The notes beneath the pieces are model-generated. The model made no database searches. It saw only the letters and a program-made list of their open reading frames with translations, and was not told the DNA's origin. Below are positions 53,849 through 62,993 of a stretch of 64,000 nucleotides of DNA, piece by piece. How positions within the stretch are numbered: position 1 is the stretch's first letter; every line of letters starts with the position of its first letter. Made by a program: the position numbers and the translations under genes. The stretch covers positions 62,001 to 126,000 of the forward strand of contig CAXMNC010000237.1 of assembly GCA_964194625.1 (NCBI GenBank), given 5' to 3'. The DNA comes from SPGG2 sp964194625 (GTDB lineage Bacteria; Pseudomonadota; Gammaproteobacteria; Acidiferrobacterales; SPGG2).

Positions 53849-53878
53849 CAAGGGCCCCGAAAGGGGCCCTTGTTATTG
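53849..53878 (+). terminator. Intrinsic terminator of the PilZ-like gene
   Basis: CAAGGGCCCC (53849-53858), tetraloop GAAA, GGGGCCCTTG (53863-53872), then a TTATTG tail. A perfect 10-base stem 18 bases after the stop codon. It may also end the convergent LysM gene. Confidence 0.9.
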
Positions 53879-53904
53879 TCAAATCGCGACAACTAGATAC
53901 GGCG

Positions 53905-54360
53905 TTATTGCCGCAAGAACGCTAAATCGGACTCCTCGATCACCCCTAACGACCATGCGCCACGGGTCTTGGCATGCTGAATTGCCGCCTCAATCTCAGA
54001 TGCCGAAACGTTCGGAATCATAAGTACCTGCTCGGGCTCAATCAGATCGGCGTCATCGATTTGATCGCTGTTGGCCTTGAAAATAAGCGGCCATTGATAG
54101 GGGTTACCATAGATTACGCGATAGCTTGCAATGTCCCACAGCGTATCACCACGAACCACTGTATAATTGAGACTCTCTCCGGCCATGGGTTCCGGCTCTG
54201 CCATTGGCTCCGGCTCTGCCATTGGCTCCGGCATCGCCTCCGGGGCCGCCGCCGGGGCTGAGGGTTCGGGCTGCGCTTCGGGCGCGGTCGCGCAACCGCT
54301 GGCGACGGCAATAAATAGCGCCGCCAGCAATACTGCGATAGGACCTTGTAGACTCTTCAT
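53905..54360 (-). CDS. LysM-domain lipoprotein
   Basis: 151 residues: lipoprotein signal (Cys 23 in the ASGC lipobox), a 40-residue Pro/Glu/Ala/Met linker with MAEPEP-type repeats, and one LysM domain (about 65-115; YTVVRGDTLWDIAS opening, ANSDQI middle) that would bind peptidoglycan. Probably attached to the outer membrane, facing the periplasm. The linker is encoded by an 18-base tandem repeat. Confidence 0.88.
   Translation of the reverse strand: MKSLQGPIAVLLAALFIAVASGCATAPEAQPEPSAPAAAPEAMPEPMAEPEPMAEPEPMAGESLNYTVVRGDTLWDIASYRVIYGNPYQWPLIFKANSDQIDDADLIEPEQVLMIPNVSASEIEAAIQHAKTRGAWSLGVIEESDLAFLRQ
54188..54232 (-). repeat. 18-base tandem repeat in the LysM-lipoprotein linker
   Basis: About 2.5 copies of an 18-base unit (core TGGCTCCGGCTCTGCCAT on the plus strand, first copy with one change) encode the MAEPEP linker repeats. 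A likely length-variable minisatellite. Confidence 0.7.
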
Positions 54361-54510
54361 TGTCGACTATCTCCTAGCTAGGATGTGCTCTTCTTCTCGG
54401 TCGAAAACCACCCACACAATCAATAGTACAAAGTATCAGCCCCTATGTATAGACTGTCAAGACGTGTACAGACCACCACATGCTCATGATTTTCGAACGA
54501 TTGAAAAATC

Positions 54511-55113
54511 ATGCCTGACGTTTTGGTACTTTATTTCAGTCGCTACGGCGCAGTGGCGAAAATGGCACAACATATCTCGCGAGGGGTCGAAAAAGTGGAC
54601 CCCATACATGCACGCATGCGCACAGTGCCAGATGTGTCGACAACAACCGGTGCCAATGCCAATAGCGTGCCAGATCACGGCGCACCGTATGCGACGATCG
54701 ATGATTTAAGGGAATGCGTCGGCCTTGCGCTCGGCAGCCCGACACGGTTTGGCAATATGGCGGCACCGCTGAAGCATTTCTTAGATACTACTGGACCACT
54801 TTGGTTAACTGGCGGGCTTGCGGGTAAACCAGCCGCCGTTTTCACCGCCTCATCCAGCATGCACGGCGGACAAGAAACAACTTTAGTCTCGATGATGCTG
54901 CCGCTAATGCATCACGGCATGGTGCTTGTTGGATTACCGTACAGTGAAAGTGCGCTACTGCGCACGGCTACCGGCGGTACCCCCTATGGCGCCAGCCACG
55001 TGGCTGGCGCCGACAGTGATCGGCCTTTGAGCAAGGACGAAGAAAGTCTTTGCCAAGCCCTTGGTACGCGCCTTGCGCACATCGCGAAGACACTTTACGA
55101 AGCACGTAGCTAA
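54511..55113 (+). CDS. wrbA: WrbA-type NAD(P)H:quinone oxidoreductase (flavodoxin fold)
   Basis: FMN-binding quinone reductase of the flavodoxin-like fold. 200 residues. VLYFSRYGAVAKMA (about 5-18) is the FMN-phosphate loop, and GSPTRFGNMAAPLKHFLD (about 75-92) and TASSSMHGGQETT (about 111-123) are the WrbA signatures. Probable role: two-electron reduction of quinones. Divergent from the LysM lipoprotein and convergent with hda. Confidence 0.92.
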   Translation: MPDVLVLYFSRYGAVAKMAQHISRGVEKVDPIHARMRTVPDVSTTTGANANSVPDHGAPYATIDDLRECVGLALGSPTRFGNMAAPLKHFLDTTGPLWLTGGLAGKPAAVFTASSSMHGGQETTLVSMMLPLMHHGMVLVGLPYSESALLRTATGGTPYGASHVAGADSDRPLSKDEESLCQALGTRLAHIAKTLYEARS

Positions 55114-55116
55114 TGG

Positions 55117-55830
55117 CTATTCAAGGCTACGAATAAGCGGGATCGTAATACGTCGTTGGCTTGCTAGCGACGCGCTGTCGATGCGTTCTAATAGTTCGAA
55201 CAGTGAGCGCATGTCGCGCGGAAAGCGCCGAAGTACGTAGCCCGCCACCTCTTCTGTCATATCGAGGCCACGGTTTTTCGCACGCAAACGTATGGCAGTA
55301 AGTCGTTCGGCATCACCCAATAAGCGCAGCTGATATACCAAGCCCCAACCGAGGCGTGTTGCTAAGTCTGGTAATTTCAGACCAAGGTGCGAAGGCGCCG
55401 CGCTAGCCGAGAAGATCAACACGTTATTGCTGCTACGTGATCGTTCGCAAAGCTGAAATAAGGCCCTTTCCCATAGGGGATCACCGCTTATACGATCGAC
55501 ATCGTCAACACATACAAGGGCCACGTGCTCCAGCTCTTCCAGGATCGCTGGCGATAAGCGCGCGACCTCTTGCAGCGGGACGTAGATTGGCGCTGTAGGG
55601 CCGACCTCCTGCGCGGAGCGACAGGCGGCCTGTAAGAGATGCGTCTTGCCGGTGCCCATCCTACCCCACAAAAACAGTAAGCGCTCTTTGGGCAACTGTT
55701 GACGGCACAATGATCGGACGCTCTGGGTTAGCCGCGCCGTGACCTCGCGATTACTCGTGGCTAAAAAATTCTCGAATGATGAACTGTCACCAAGCTTAAT
55801 ATTAAGTGAAAGTTGTCTAGTCACGACCAC
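55117..55830 (-). CDS. hda: DnaA regulatory inactivator Hda
   Basis: Hda stimulates hydrolysis of DnaA-ATP with the loaded clamp, limiting replication initiation. 237 residues. QLSLNI at 6-11 near the N-terminus is the beta-clamp-binding motif. The AAA+ core has GRMGTGKTHLLQA (Walker A variant), CVDDVDR (Walker B) and RLGWGLVYQL. GTG start at 55830, with another GTG two codons later. Downstream of pgsA on the same strand. Confidence 0.93.
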   Translation of the reverse strand: MVVTRQLSLNIKLGDSSSFENFLATSNREVTARLTQSVRSLCRQQLPKERLLFLWGRMGTGKTHLLQAACRSAQEVGPTAPIYVPLQEVARLSPAILEELEHVALVCVDDVDRISGDPLWERALFQLCERSRSSNNVLIFSASAAPSHLGLKLPDLATRLGWGLVYQLRLLGDAERLTAIRLRAKNRGLDMTEEVAGYVLRRFPRDMRSLFELLERIDSASLASQRRITIPLIRSLE

Positions 55831-55857
55831 AGCTTCCGCCGACGTTATGTGGACGAA

Positions 55858-56430
55858 TTAGTCTTGACACTGGTTCGACCTGGACGTCGCTTCTGGGTAT
55901 CGCTTCGTCACGATCCACAGGTAGTGCAGACCACTTGCCACTGTCGTCACAAGTACAGCGTAGATTCCGTAATCAACGATAGGTTGAAGCGGCAGCAATG
56001 CCGCCTGTTGGACAAGAATAATGATAACCAATGTGATCTGCAGCACTGTATTAAATTTGCTGAGATAGGTCGGGCGCACGTCTACCTCGCCGACAAGTGA
56101 CGTATAGATTAGATAACCACCGATAATCAACAGGTCACGGAAACCGACCGTGAGCACTAACCAAAATGGCAGATGATCCAATACGGCCAGCATGACATAG
56201 GCGCTGACAAGTAGAATCTTATCGGCCATCGGGTCGAGAATAGCGCCCAATCGCGTAGCTAGGTGATAGCGCTTGGCTATGAACCCATCCAGACCGTCGG
56301 TCAGACCGGCGACGATGAAGATGGTTAGCGCCAACACGTAGTCCTGTGCCTCGAGTACGAGTATGAATACTGGTACCAGCGCGATACGAAGAAGCGTTAT
56401 GGCATTGGGCAAGTGATATAGCTTGATCAT
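55858..56430 (-). CDS. CDP-alcohol phosphatidyltransferase (PgsA-like)
   Basis: Integral membrane enzyme that makes phosphatidylglycerophosphate (or another phosphatidyl alcohol) from CDP-diacylglycerol. 190 residues from the ATG at 56430. The CDP-alcohol motif is DGLDGFIAKR-x8-G-x3-D-x3-D, ending DPMADK; the usual AR is AK here. PNAITLLRIALVP near the start is typical for PgsA. About five to six helices. It is 27 bases upstream of hda and divergent from purM. Confidence 0.82.
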   Translation of the reverse strand: MIKLYHLPNAITLLRIALVPVFILVLEAQDYVLALTIFIVAGLTDGLDGFIAKRYHLATRLGAILDPMADKILLVSAYVMLAVLDHLPFWLVLTVGFRDLLIIGGYLIYTSLVGEVDVRPTYLSKFNTVLQITLVIIILVQQAALLPLQPIVDYGIYAVLVTTVASGLHYLWIVTKRYPEATSRSNQCQD

Positions 56431-56590
56431 TCTAAAACCGTTGCGGAACCTCGTGCGATGACAGCTCGCAACCACCTAGTCGTCGCCGGTTGGGAGATGA
56501 TTGGCAAGCTATTGAAGCTCCCGTGTGAAGTCAAGGTTTACACTCGCCGAGTGGCGTCCTACCATACAATACCCGAATGTGGAGTCTCAA

Positions 56591-57637
56591 GTGAGTAAGT
56601 CCCGCCGTAATTCCCTCAGTTATCGCGATGCTGGTGTCGATATCGACGCAGGCGACGCGCTAGTACGGGCTATTAAACCCATCGCGAGCAAGACCGCGCG
56701 GCCAGGACTGTTGAGCGAGTTGGGCGGATTTGGCGGCTGTTTCGAGTTGCCAACTGATCGTTACCACCAACCGGTGTTGGTCGCCGGCGCCGATGGCGTC
56801 GGTACGAAACTCAAACTTGCTATCGAACTCAACCGGCACGATTCAATCGGCATCGACCTTGTCGCCATGTGTGCCAATGACATTGTCGTTCAGGGCGCTG
56901 AGCCCTTATTTTTCCTCGACTACTTTGCCACTGGCCAACTAGACACTACGCTCGCCACCACTATTATCCGGGGTATCGGCGAAGGCTGCCAGCAAGCAGG
57001 CATGGCCCTGCTCGGCGGCGAGACCGCCGAGATGCCCGGCTTGTACGCTAAGGCTGATTACGACCTTGCGGGCTTCGCGGTGGGCGTCGTGGAACGCGCC
57101 AAACTCATTGACGGTTCCACAGTTACTGCCAACGATGTCTTAGTAGGCATCACTTCCAATGGCCCGCATGCCAACGGTTATTCGCTGATCCGCAAGATTA
57201 TCGCAACGCGCAAAGTCTCGCTGCAGGAACCCTTCGGCAATCGCACCCTCGGCGAAGTCCTGCTGACCCCCACAAGGATTTACGTACGGCCCATGCTAAC
57301 CCTAATGCACATCGTGCCCATCCACGTAGCCGCGCATATTACCGGTGGCGGGCTAATCCAAAACTTGCCACGTGTATTACCAGCCGAGATACAAGCTGTC
57401 GTCGACACCACCACCTGGACACGTCCCCCGATTTTCGATTGGCTACAAGAACATGGAGATATCGACGACGATGAAATGTATCGGACGTTTAATTGTGGCA
57501 TCGGCATGGTGCTGTTCGTAAGCAAAGAAGATCAAACCGCTACGTTGGACCAACTGCACGAACTCGGCGAAACAGCATTTGTGATCGGCCACACTGAACA
57601 ACAAAGCGGTGATGACCGGCTAGTGTTATTGCGATGA
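56591..57637 (+). CDS. purM: Phosphoribosylformylglycinamidine cyclo-ligase
   Basis: AIR synthetase of purine biosynthesis. 348 residues from a GTG at 56591 (preceded by GGAG), matching the 345-residue Escherichia coli protein; the longer frame to 56525 is non-conserved. Motifs: SYRDAGVDIDAGDALV near the start, GADGVGTKLKLA (about 68-79), GGETAEMPG (about 144-152) and SNGPHANGYSL. Its stop overlaps the purN start (ATGA). Confidence 0.97.
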   Translation: MSKSRRNSLSYRDAGVDIDAGDALVRAIKPIASKTARPGLLSELGGFGGCFELPTDRYHQPVLVAGADGVGTKLKLAIELNRHDSIGIDLVAMCANDIVVQGAEPLFFLDYFATGQLDTTLATTIIRGIGEGCQQAGMALLGGETAEMPGLYAKADYDLAGFAVGVVERAKLIDGSTVTANDVLVGITSNGPHANGYSLIRKIIATRKVSLQEPFGNRTLGEVLLTPTRIYVRPMLTLMHIVPIHVAAHITGGGLIQNLPRVLPAEIQAVVDTTTWTRPPIFDWLQEHGDIDDDEMYRTFNCGIGMVLFVSKEDQTATLDQLHELGETAFVIGHTEQQSGDDRLVLLR

Positions 57638-58296
57638 CTACATCCAAACTGCCCGTCGTCGCTTTGATCTCTGGGCGCGGCAGTAACCTACAAAGCATCA
57701 TCGACGAGATGCACGCAGGTCGACTACCGATAGAACTTCGTGCCGTTATCAGCAACAATCCGGATGCACACGGACTGGTGAGAGCCCAGGCCGCCGATAT
57801 TCCTACCTGCGTCCTTGATCATCGGCAGTTCTCGAGTCGGGTGCATTATGATCAAGCGCTGATGGCCGCAATCGATGAGCATAATCCCGGATTAGTAGTA
57901 CTGGCAGGCTTCATGCGCATTCTTGGCCGGGCTTTTGTTGAGCACTACGCGGGCCGTCTCATTAATATTCACCCTTCGCTACTTCCAGAGTTTCCCGGCC
58001 TCGATACCCATGCACACGCGCTGCAAAGTGGTGCGCGGCAGCACGGTGCGAGTGTGCATTTCGTCACGCCCGAAGTAGATGCTGGTCCTATCATTATTCA
58101 GGCAACCGTACCCGTCTATGAAGATAATTCGCCGGAAGTGCTGGCGGCACGCGTATTGCGTGAAGAGCATCGCATCTATCCGCAAGCTATTCGTTGGTTC
58201 GCCGAAGGGCGCCTTGAGATCCGCGACAATCGCGTTCTACTCGATGGTGCCGAACAACCAGAGCAACGACTGGTATGTGCGAAACAACCGGCATGA
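57634..58296 (+). CDS. purN: Phosphoribosylglycinamide formyltransferase
   Basis: Transfers formyl from 10-formyl-tetrahydrofolate to GAR in purine synthesis. 220 residues. SGRGSNLQ (about 10-17), the catalytic Asn/His/Asp set in AGFMRIL (about 91-97) and NIHPSLLPEFPGLDTH (about 113-128), and HFVTPEVDAGPII. ATG overlaps the purM stop, so the pair is translationally coupled. Confidence 0.97.
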   Translation: MTTSKLPVVALISGRGSNLQSIIDEMHAGRLPIELRAVISNNPDAHGLVRAQAADIPTCVLDHRQFSSRVHYDQALMAAIDEHNPGLVVLAGFMRILGRAFVEHYAGRLINIHPSLLPEFPGLDTHAHALQSGARQHGASVHFVTPEVDAGPIIIQATVPVYEDNSPEVLAARVLREEHRIYPQAIRWFAEGRLEIRDNRVLLDGAEQPEQRLVCAKQPA

Positions 58297-58489
58297 CTGA
58301 TAGTTACGGTATAGCGGAGCCGTCAGTCGCGTTTTTGAACCGTTCTAAACGTTAGCCGCTTCACGAATTCGCCAAATCCGATTACAATGCCTGCGTAGAT
58401 AGAAGAATACTGACCACCGTATAGTTTTGATTCTTGCTTGGCTATAATGACAGAATCGCGTGGTACCACACTTAAGGGGGGATTTCGAT

Positions 58490-59683
58490 ATGTTTGAGGG
58501 CCTAATCGAGCTTCCGTGGTGGGGGTATGTGGTTGTCGCCCTGGTCTTGACTCATATTACGATCGCTTGCGTGACGATCTATCTGCACCGGCACCAGACC
58601 CATAAGGCCTTGGATCTGCACCCCATCATCAGTCACTTCTTTCGCTTTTGGCTATGGCTAACCACTGGCCAAGTCACCAAAGAATGGGTGGCCACCCACC
58701 GCAAACACCACGCCCACGTCGAAGGACCTGAAGACCCCCACAGCCCACAGCAGCTGGGCATCCATAAAGTGTTATGGCTGGGTGCATATCTGTACCGCAT
58801 CGAGTCCGACAAGCCAGAGGTACAGGAAAAGTACGGCCATGGTACCCCTGATGATTGGCTTGAAAAGCATGTCTATACGGATCGCGGGTATCGCGGTGTA
58901 GTGATCATGCTTGGCCTGGATGTCGTTCTATTTGGATTTGTCGCAGGCCCCCTGGTTTGGCTTACACAAATGGTGTGGATACCTTTTTGGGCAGCCGGCG
59001 TCGTAAACGGTATCGGTCATTGGGCGGGCTATCGCAACTATGAGCTACCCGATGCAAGTAGAAATATCGTGCCATGGGGATTCATCATTGGTGGCGAAGA
59101 GCTCCACAACAACCATCATACGTATCCGAGTTCGGCCAAGTTCTCGTCGAAGTGGTGGGAGTTTGATCTCGGTTGGGTGTACATAAGAGTCCTATCCGCA
59201 CTTAGACTCGCGACGATAAAAAAGGTCCCGCCCGAACCTGCCTTCAATCCGAATAAACAGGCCTGTGACCTCGATACCGTGAGAGCGGTTGTGGCCAATC
59301 GTTTTCAGGTAATGGCGGGCTTCGGGCGCGATGTGTTGAAGCGCGTCTATCGTGAGGAATTGAAAAAAGCCAACCTATGTGACCGCGAGGCCTCACGGTT
59401 GCTTAAGCGGGCCAAGCGATCCATGAGACGTGAGATATCGATGTTAGACGAGACCAGCCGCAAGTGGTTGGCGCGAGCCCTCGAATACAACCAGCCGCTG
59501 AATACCGTTTATGCCATGAAACAAAAGCTTCAAGATATCTGGCAACGTTCTACCACTACGCATGAGCCTCTGTTGCAGGCGTTGGAAGAATGGTGCCGAC
59601 AGGCAGAAGCTACGGGCATTCAGGCGTTACGCGAATTTTCGTACAAACTACGCACATACGCCCTCGCGCCAGCCGTCGCTTGA
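58490..59683 (+). CDS. desA: DesA-type delta-9 fatty acid desaturase
   Basis: Membrane di-iron desaturase that introduces a double bond into lipid acyl chains; similar throughout to Pseudomonas aeruginosa DesA (394 residues). 397 residues from the ATG at 58490 (RBS AAGGGGGG). The three His boxes are HRHQTH (about 34-39), HRKHHAH (about 70-76) and HNNHH (about 204-208). The last 120 residues are a basic helical region resembling the C-terminal part of ISL3-type transposases (VYAMKQKLQDIW, LEEWCRQAEATGI). Confidence 0.9.
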   Translation: MFEGLIELPWWGYVVVALVLTHITIACVTIYLHRHQTHKALDLHPIISHFFRFWLWLTTGQVTKEWVATHRKHHAHVEGPEDPHSPQQLGIHKVLWLGAYLYRIESDKPEVQEKYGHGTPDDWLEKHVYTDRGYRGVVIMLGLDVVLFGFVAGPLVWLTQMVWIPFWAAGVVNGIGHWAGYRNYELPDASRNIVPWGFIIGGEELHNNHHTYPSSAKFSSKWWEFDLGWVYIRVLSALRLATIKKVPPEPAFNPNKQACDLDTVRAVVANRFQVMAGFGRDVLKRVYREELKKANLCDREASRLLKRAKRSMRREISMLDETSRKWLARALEYNQPLNTVYAMKQKLQDIWQRSTTTHEPLLQALEEWCRQAEATGIQALREFSYKLRTYALAPAVA

Positions 59684-59724
59684 TGCGTGAGGACAACCAC
59701 GCTCCCTAGAAGTTTATGTAGCCG

Positions 59725-60324
59725 TCAGATCGCCTTTGACAGGCGTTCATGAAGAGGGCTAGTTCGTGGGAAATGTGCCAACAGAAATTCCATTTGGTCC
59801 GCAAGCACGCGCTTACCTTGTAGAAAAACGTACTCGGCGTGCGTCGGCACAAACGGCACTGCGATTAACTCCATTCTCGCCTGCTCAGGTGTGCCACCGG
59901 CTTTATGGTTGTTGCAGCGGCGGCACGCTGTCACCACATTATTCCAAGTATCGGTACCACCAATACTCAGCGGTTTGATGTGATCGCACGAAAGCCCGCG
60001 CGGCGGAAACCGACCTCCACAATACATGCACAAGTGGGCATCGCGCGCGAAAAGTGCTTTATTGCTCAACGGTGGGATGTAATGCTCGCGCGCTTTCAAC
60101 AACGCATGGGTATCGCCTTGGGTGGCAATAATGCTGTTTACCTCAACAACACTGCGTTGTCCCGAGATCGCGTTGTAGCCACCACGCACACGGTACAACA
60201 ATACCCCGCAAGCATAAGCAATCTGGTTCAGATGATAGGCACGAACCGCTTCTCTATAGTCTATCCACTCTAGCGGCATTCCAGAAACGTCGGTTCGCAG
60301 CACTTGTTGGCTTAATGCGTACAT
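59725..60324 (-). CDS. HNH endonuclease-domain protein
   Basis: 199 residues with a Cys4-type HNH nuclease fold: CMYCG (about 99-103), the catalytic CDHIKPLSIGGTDTWNNV (about 113-130) and CRRCNNHKAG (about 134-143). The N-terminal 90 residues are an unclassified domain. Such single HNH proteins are common in Gammaproteobacteria; the role (restriction, repair or homing) is unknown. It lies next to rpmBG but on its own, with no partner methyltransferase. Confidence 0.85.
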   Translation of the reverse strand: MYALSQQVLRTDVSGMPLEWIDYREAVRAYHLNQIAYACGVLLYRVRGGYNAISGQRSVVEVNSIIATQGDTHALLKAREHYIPPLSNKALFARDAHLCMYCGGRFPPRGLSCDHIKPLSIGGTDTWNNVVTACRRCNNHKAGGTPEQARMELIAVPFVPTHAEYVFLQGKRVLADQMEFLLAHFPRTSPLHERLSKAI

Positions 60325-60450
60325 AGCCCAAACCTAAGTCAACTGATCTACGACAGCGTATTTATGCCAGAAAAACAAGTGCTTGTACATAGTTAAACTT
60401 GTTCGCCGCGGCCTAAGACTCGGTCACCAAATTCCAGATGCACGCAAAAT

Positions 60451-60476
60451 AAAAGCCCGGCATTACCGGGCTTTTT
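60451..60476 (-). terminator. Terminator of rpmB-rpmG
   Basis: AAAAGCCCGG / CCGGGCTTTT with loop CATTA: a 10-base stem with T runs on both strands, 30 bases after the rpmG stop on the minus strand. Confidence 0.88.
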
Positions 60477-60505
60477 GATAAGATCTGTGAACCTTTAGAG
60501 AGAAG

Positions 60506-60667
60506 TTACTTGATCTTGGCTTCTTTGTAGATCACGTGCTTTCGGGCAACCGGATCGAATTTCTTGATTTCGAGCTTGTCCGACATGGTGCGCTTGTTCT
60601 TCGTTGTCGTATAGAAATGTCCGGTCTTGGCGCTGGAAACTAGTCTGATCTTTTCACGCACTGCCAT
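60506..60667 (-). CDS. rpmG: 50S ribosomal protein L33
   Basis: 53-residue basic ribosomal protein, too short for most gene callers. It opens MAVREKIRLVSSAKTGHFYT and shows TTKNKRT, KLEIKKFDP and KHVIYKEAKIK, the L33 family pattern. It contains no cysteines, so it is the zinc-free form. 16 bases downstream of rpmB. Confidence 0.96.
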   Translation of the reverse strand: MAVREKIRLVSSAKTGHFYTTTKNKRTMSDKLEIKKFDPVARKHVIYKEAKIK

Positions 60668-60683
60668 GCCACACCTCCGAACG

Positions 60684-60920
60684 TTAGACTTTCTCGCCGC
60701 GCGCGCGTATGTCGGCTAGTACTGCGTCGATGCCCTTCTTATCGATGATCCGCAGCCCTTGACTTGATACCCGCAGTCGCACCCAGCGCTTTTCACTCTC
60801 CACCCACAAGCGTCGGCCATGTAGATTTGGCACAAATTTGCGCTTTGTCTTGTTGTTCGCATGCGATACGTTGTGCCCGCTCATCGGGCGCTTGCCGGTC
60901 ACCTGACATACCTTAGCCAC
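60684..60920 (-). CDS. rpmB: 50S ribosomal protein L28
   Basis: 78 residues from the GTG at 60920, preceded by AGGAG. Family opening AKVCQVTGKRPMSGHNVSHANNKTKR (split) and the central RRLWVESEKRWVRLRVSSQGLR. An in-frame Met at 60956 would add 12 non-conserved residues. The VCQVTGKR pattern keeps one Cys but lacks the second CxxC pair, so it is a non-zinc form. Confidence 0.95.
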   Translation of the reverse strand: MAKVCQVTGKRPMSGHNVSHANNKTKRKFVPNLHGRRLWVESEKRWVRLRVSSQGLRIIDKKGIDAVLADIRARGEKV

Positions 60921-61030
60921 TGCTATGCTCCTGAGAAACCAATTGTTTCTGAGCACGAGTTTATACCAGAATTTACCAATAAAGGGTAGTCAGCAGCCTG
61001 CGCGCCGCCAAGACCGCTAACGAACTACCG

Positions 61031-61705
61031 TTACAAGATACCCCGCTCACTGAATGACACCACCTCTCGGTCACCGATTACCATGTGATCGAGCACGCGG
61101 ATATCGACCAGCGCAAGCGCCTCCTTTAATCCTGCTGTCAGTGCCTCATCGGCCTGGCTTGGTTCTGCTGCACCGGATGGGTGATTGTGAACAAGGATGA
61201 CTGCGGCCGCATTGTGGAAAAGCCCGCGTCTGACGATTTCCCGGGCGTAGACTGCAGTACCGTTTATGGTGCCGTAGAATAATTCCTCGAACGCCAGTAC
61301 CCGGTGGCGGCTATCGAGAAACAAACAACAAAAGACCTCCTGCGTACGATCACCGAGTCGGGCATGCAGATACATCTCCACGTCCTTAGGAGACGAAAGC
61401 GTAACACCACGCCGTAGTCGCTCCCCTAGTTGACGGCGGCCCATTTCGAGGGCCGCTTGAAGTTGCGCATACTTGGCACCACCTAGCCCTGGGGCAGAAC
61501 AAAACTCTGTTTGGCTCGCGGCCAATAATGCCCGCAGACCCCCAAACCGTGCTAGCAGTTCCCGTGACAGGTCTACCGCGGTCTTACCGGTTACCCCAGT
61601 TCGCAGGAATATCGCCAATAGTTCAGCGTCGGATAGGGATTCTGGTCCCCGTTGGAGCAGCTTTTCACGTGGCCGTTCCGCCGCCGGCCAATCGACTATC
61701 GACAT
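61031..61705 (-). CDS. radC: RadC/JAB1-MPN domain protein
   Basis: 224 residues: N-terminal helix-hairpin-helix-like region (RPREKLLQRGPESLSDAELLAI, split) and a C-terminal MPN/JAMM domain with the metal motif VHNHPSG and the later Asp (SQADEAL). Its molecular function is unsettled; the historical link to repair is doubtful. It is divergent from coaBC, as in Pseudomonas and Escherichia. Confidence 0.93.
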   Translation of the reverse strand: MSIVDWPAAERPREKLLQRGPESLSDAELLAIFLRTGVTGKTAVDLSRELLARFGGLRALLAASQTEFCSAPGLGGAKYAQLQAALEMGRRQLGERLRRGVTLSSPKDVEMYLHARLGDRTQEVFCCLFLDSRHRVLAFEELFYGTINGTAVYAREIVRRGLFHNAAAVILVHNHPSGAAEPSQADEALTAGLKEALALVDIRVLDHMVIGDREVVSFSERGIL

Positions 61706-61760
61706 ATGGGCACCCTCGGCGATTTGTGTAATGCGCCAAACGCCAAGTAAACTCTACCAT

Positions 61761-62993
61761 ATGGGTACACTTACCAATAAACGCGTCTTAACCGGCATAA
61801 CCGGCGGCATCGCCGCATACAAGAGCGCCGAGCTTGTGCGCCGGCTGCGGGATGCTGGCGCTGATGTGCGTGTCGTGATGACGCAGGCCGCCACCGAGTT
61901 CATTACACCTCTCACCATGCAAGCCGTTAGCGGCAATCCGGTTCACTCGCATTTGCTTGACGCCGATGCGGAATCAGGTATGAGTCACATCGAGCTCGCA
62001 CGTTGGGCAGACACCGTACTAGTGGCACCGGCGAGCGCCAATTTTATTGCCAAGATGGCCCACGGTCGTGCCGATGACTTGTTGAGTACGTTGTGCCTCG
62101 CAACCGAAGGCCCGGTGGCGTTAGCACCGGCGATGAATCAACAGATGTGGCTGAATTTAGCGACACAAGAAAATGTGGCCGCCATAAAGAAACACGGGAT
62201 TCGAATATTCGGACCGGCAGCGGGCGCACAGGCATGTGGCGAAACCGGGCCAGGCAGAATGCTAGAACCGGTCGAGATTTTGTCGCTGACGACAGAGCTT
62301 TTCTCCACCGGCACGTTAGCCGGTCTTCATGTGCTCATCACGGCAGGCCCTACGTGGGAGGCCATAGATCCGGTCCGGGGTATTACTAATCGCAGTTCAG
62401 GCCGTATGGGTTATGCCGTGGCCGAGGCAGCGGCCGAAGCTGGGGCTAAAGTTACCCTCGTGTCCGGACCCACTGCACTTGACGATCCCCAACGCGTCAC
62501 CACAATACGTGTGGGCAGTGCATTGGAGATGTTTGATAGCGTCCATGCACACATCGAGGGCGTCGATATTTTTATTGGCGTAGCTGCCGTCAGTGATTAC
62601 CGCCCCGCCAGCGCCGCCTCTCAGAAGATTAAAAAACACGCGGATACGCTAAGCCTAGAACTCGTGAAAAACCCAGACATCCTGAAGAGTGTCGCCGCCT
62701 TATCGCCCGCACCGTTCACGGTTGGGTTCGCGGCTGAAACCGAAAATCTGGAAACTCACGCGCGCGAAAAACTAATCGAAAAACATATCGATCTTGTCGC
62801 CATAAATGACGTGAGCGCGACCGATATAGGGTTCGATACCGAGGACAACCGTCTGCTATTGATCGATCGACATGGTAAATCCGAGTTACCGCAGCAGCAT
62901 AAATCACAACTAGCCCGCACCCTGATACAACATGTAGCAGACAAGTACTATGCGAAACGTACAACTCAAGATTCTCGACGCGCGCGTCGGTAA
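61761..62993 (+). CDS. coaBC: Bifunctional phosphopantothenoylcysteine decarboxylase/synthetase
   Basis: Two steps of coenzyme A synthesis. 410 residues from the ATG at 61761: the N-terminal CoaC flavoprotein decarboxylase (GITGGIAAYKSAEL, about 10-23; PAMNQQMW, about 127-134; CGETGPGRM loop) and the C-terminal CoaB synthetase (ITAGPTWEAIDPVR, about 196-209; ITNRSSGRMG). It overlaps dut by 44 bases, so dut is translated from within its end. Confidence 0.96.
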   Translation: MGTLTNKRVLTGITGGIAAYKSAELVRRLRDAGADVRVVMTQAATEFITPLTMQAVSGNPVHSHLLDADAESGMSHIELARWADTVLVAPASANFIAKMAHGRADDLLSTLCLATEGPVALAPAMNQQMWLNLATQENVAAIKKHGIRIFGPAAGAQACGETGPGRMLEPVEILSLTTELFSTGTLAGLHVLITAGPTWEAIDPVRGITNRSSGRMGYAVAEAAAEAGAKVTLVSGPTALDDPQRVTTIRVGSALEMFDSVHAHIEGVDIFIGVAAVSDYRPASAASQKIKKHADTLSLELVKNPDILKSVAALSPAPFTVGFAAETENLETHAREKLIEKHIDLVAINDVSATDIGFDTEDNRLLLIDRHGKSELPQQHKSQLARTLIQHVADKYYAKRTTQDSRRARR

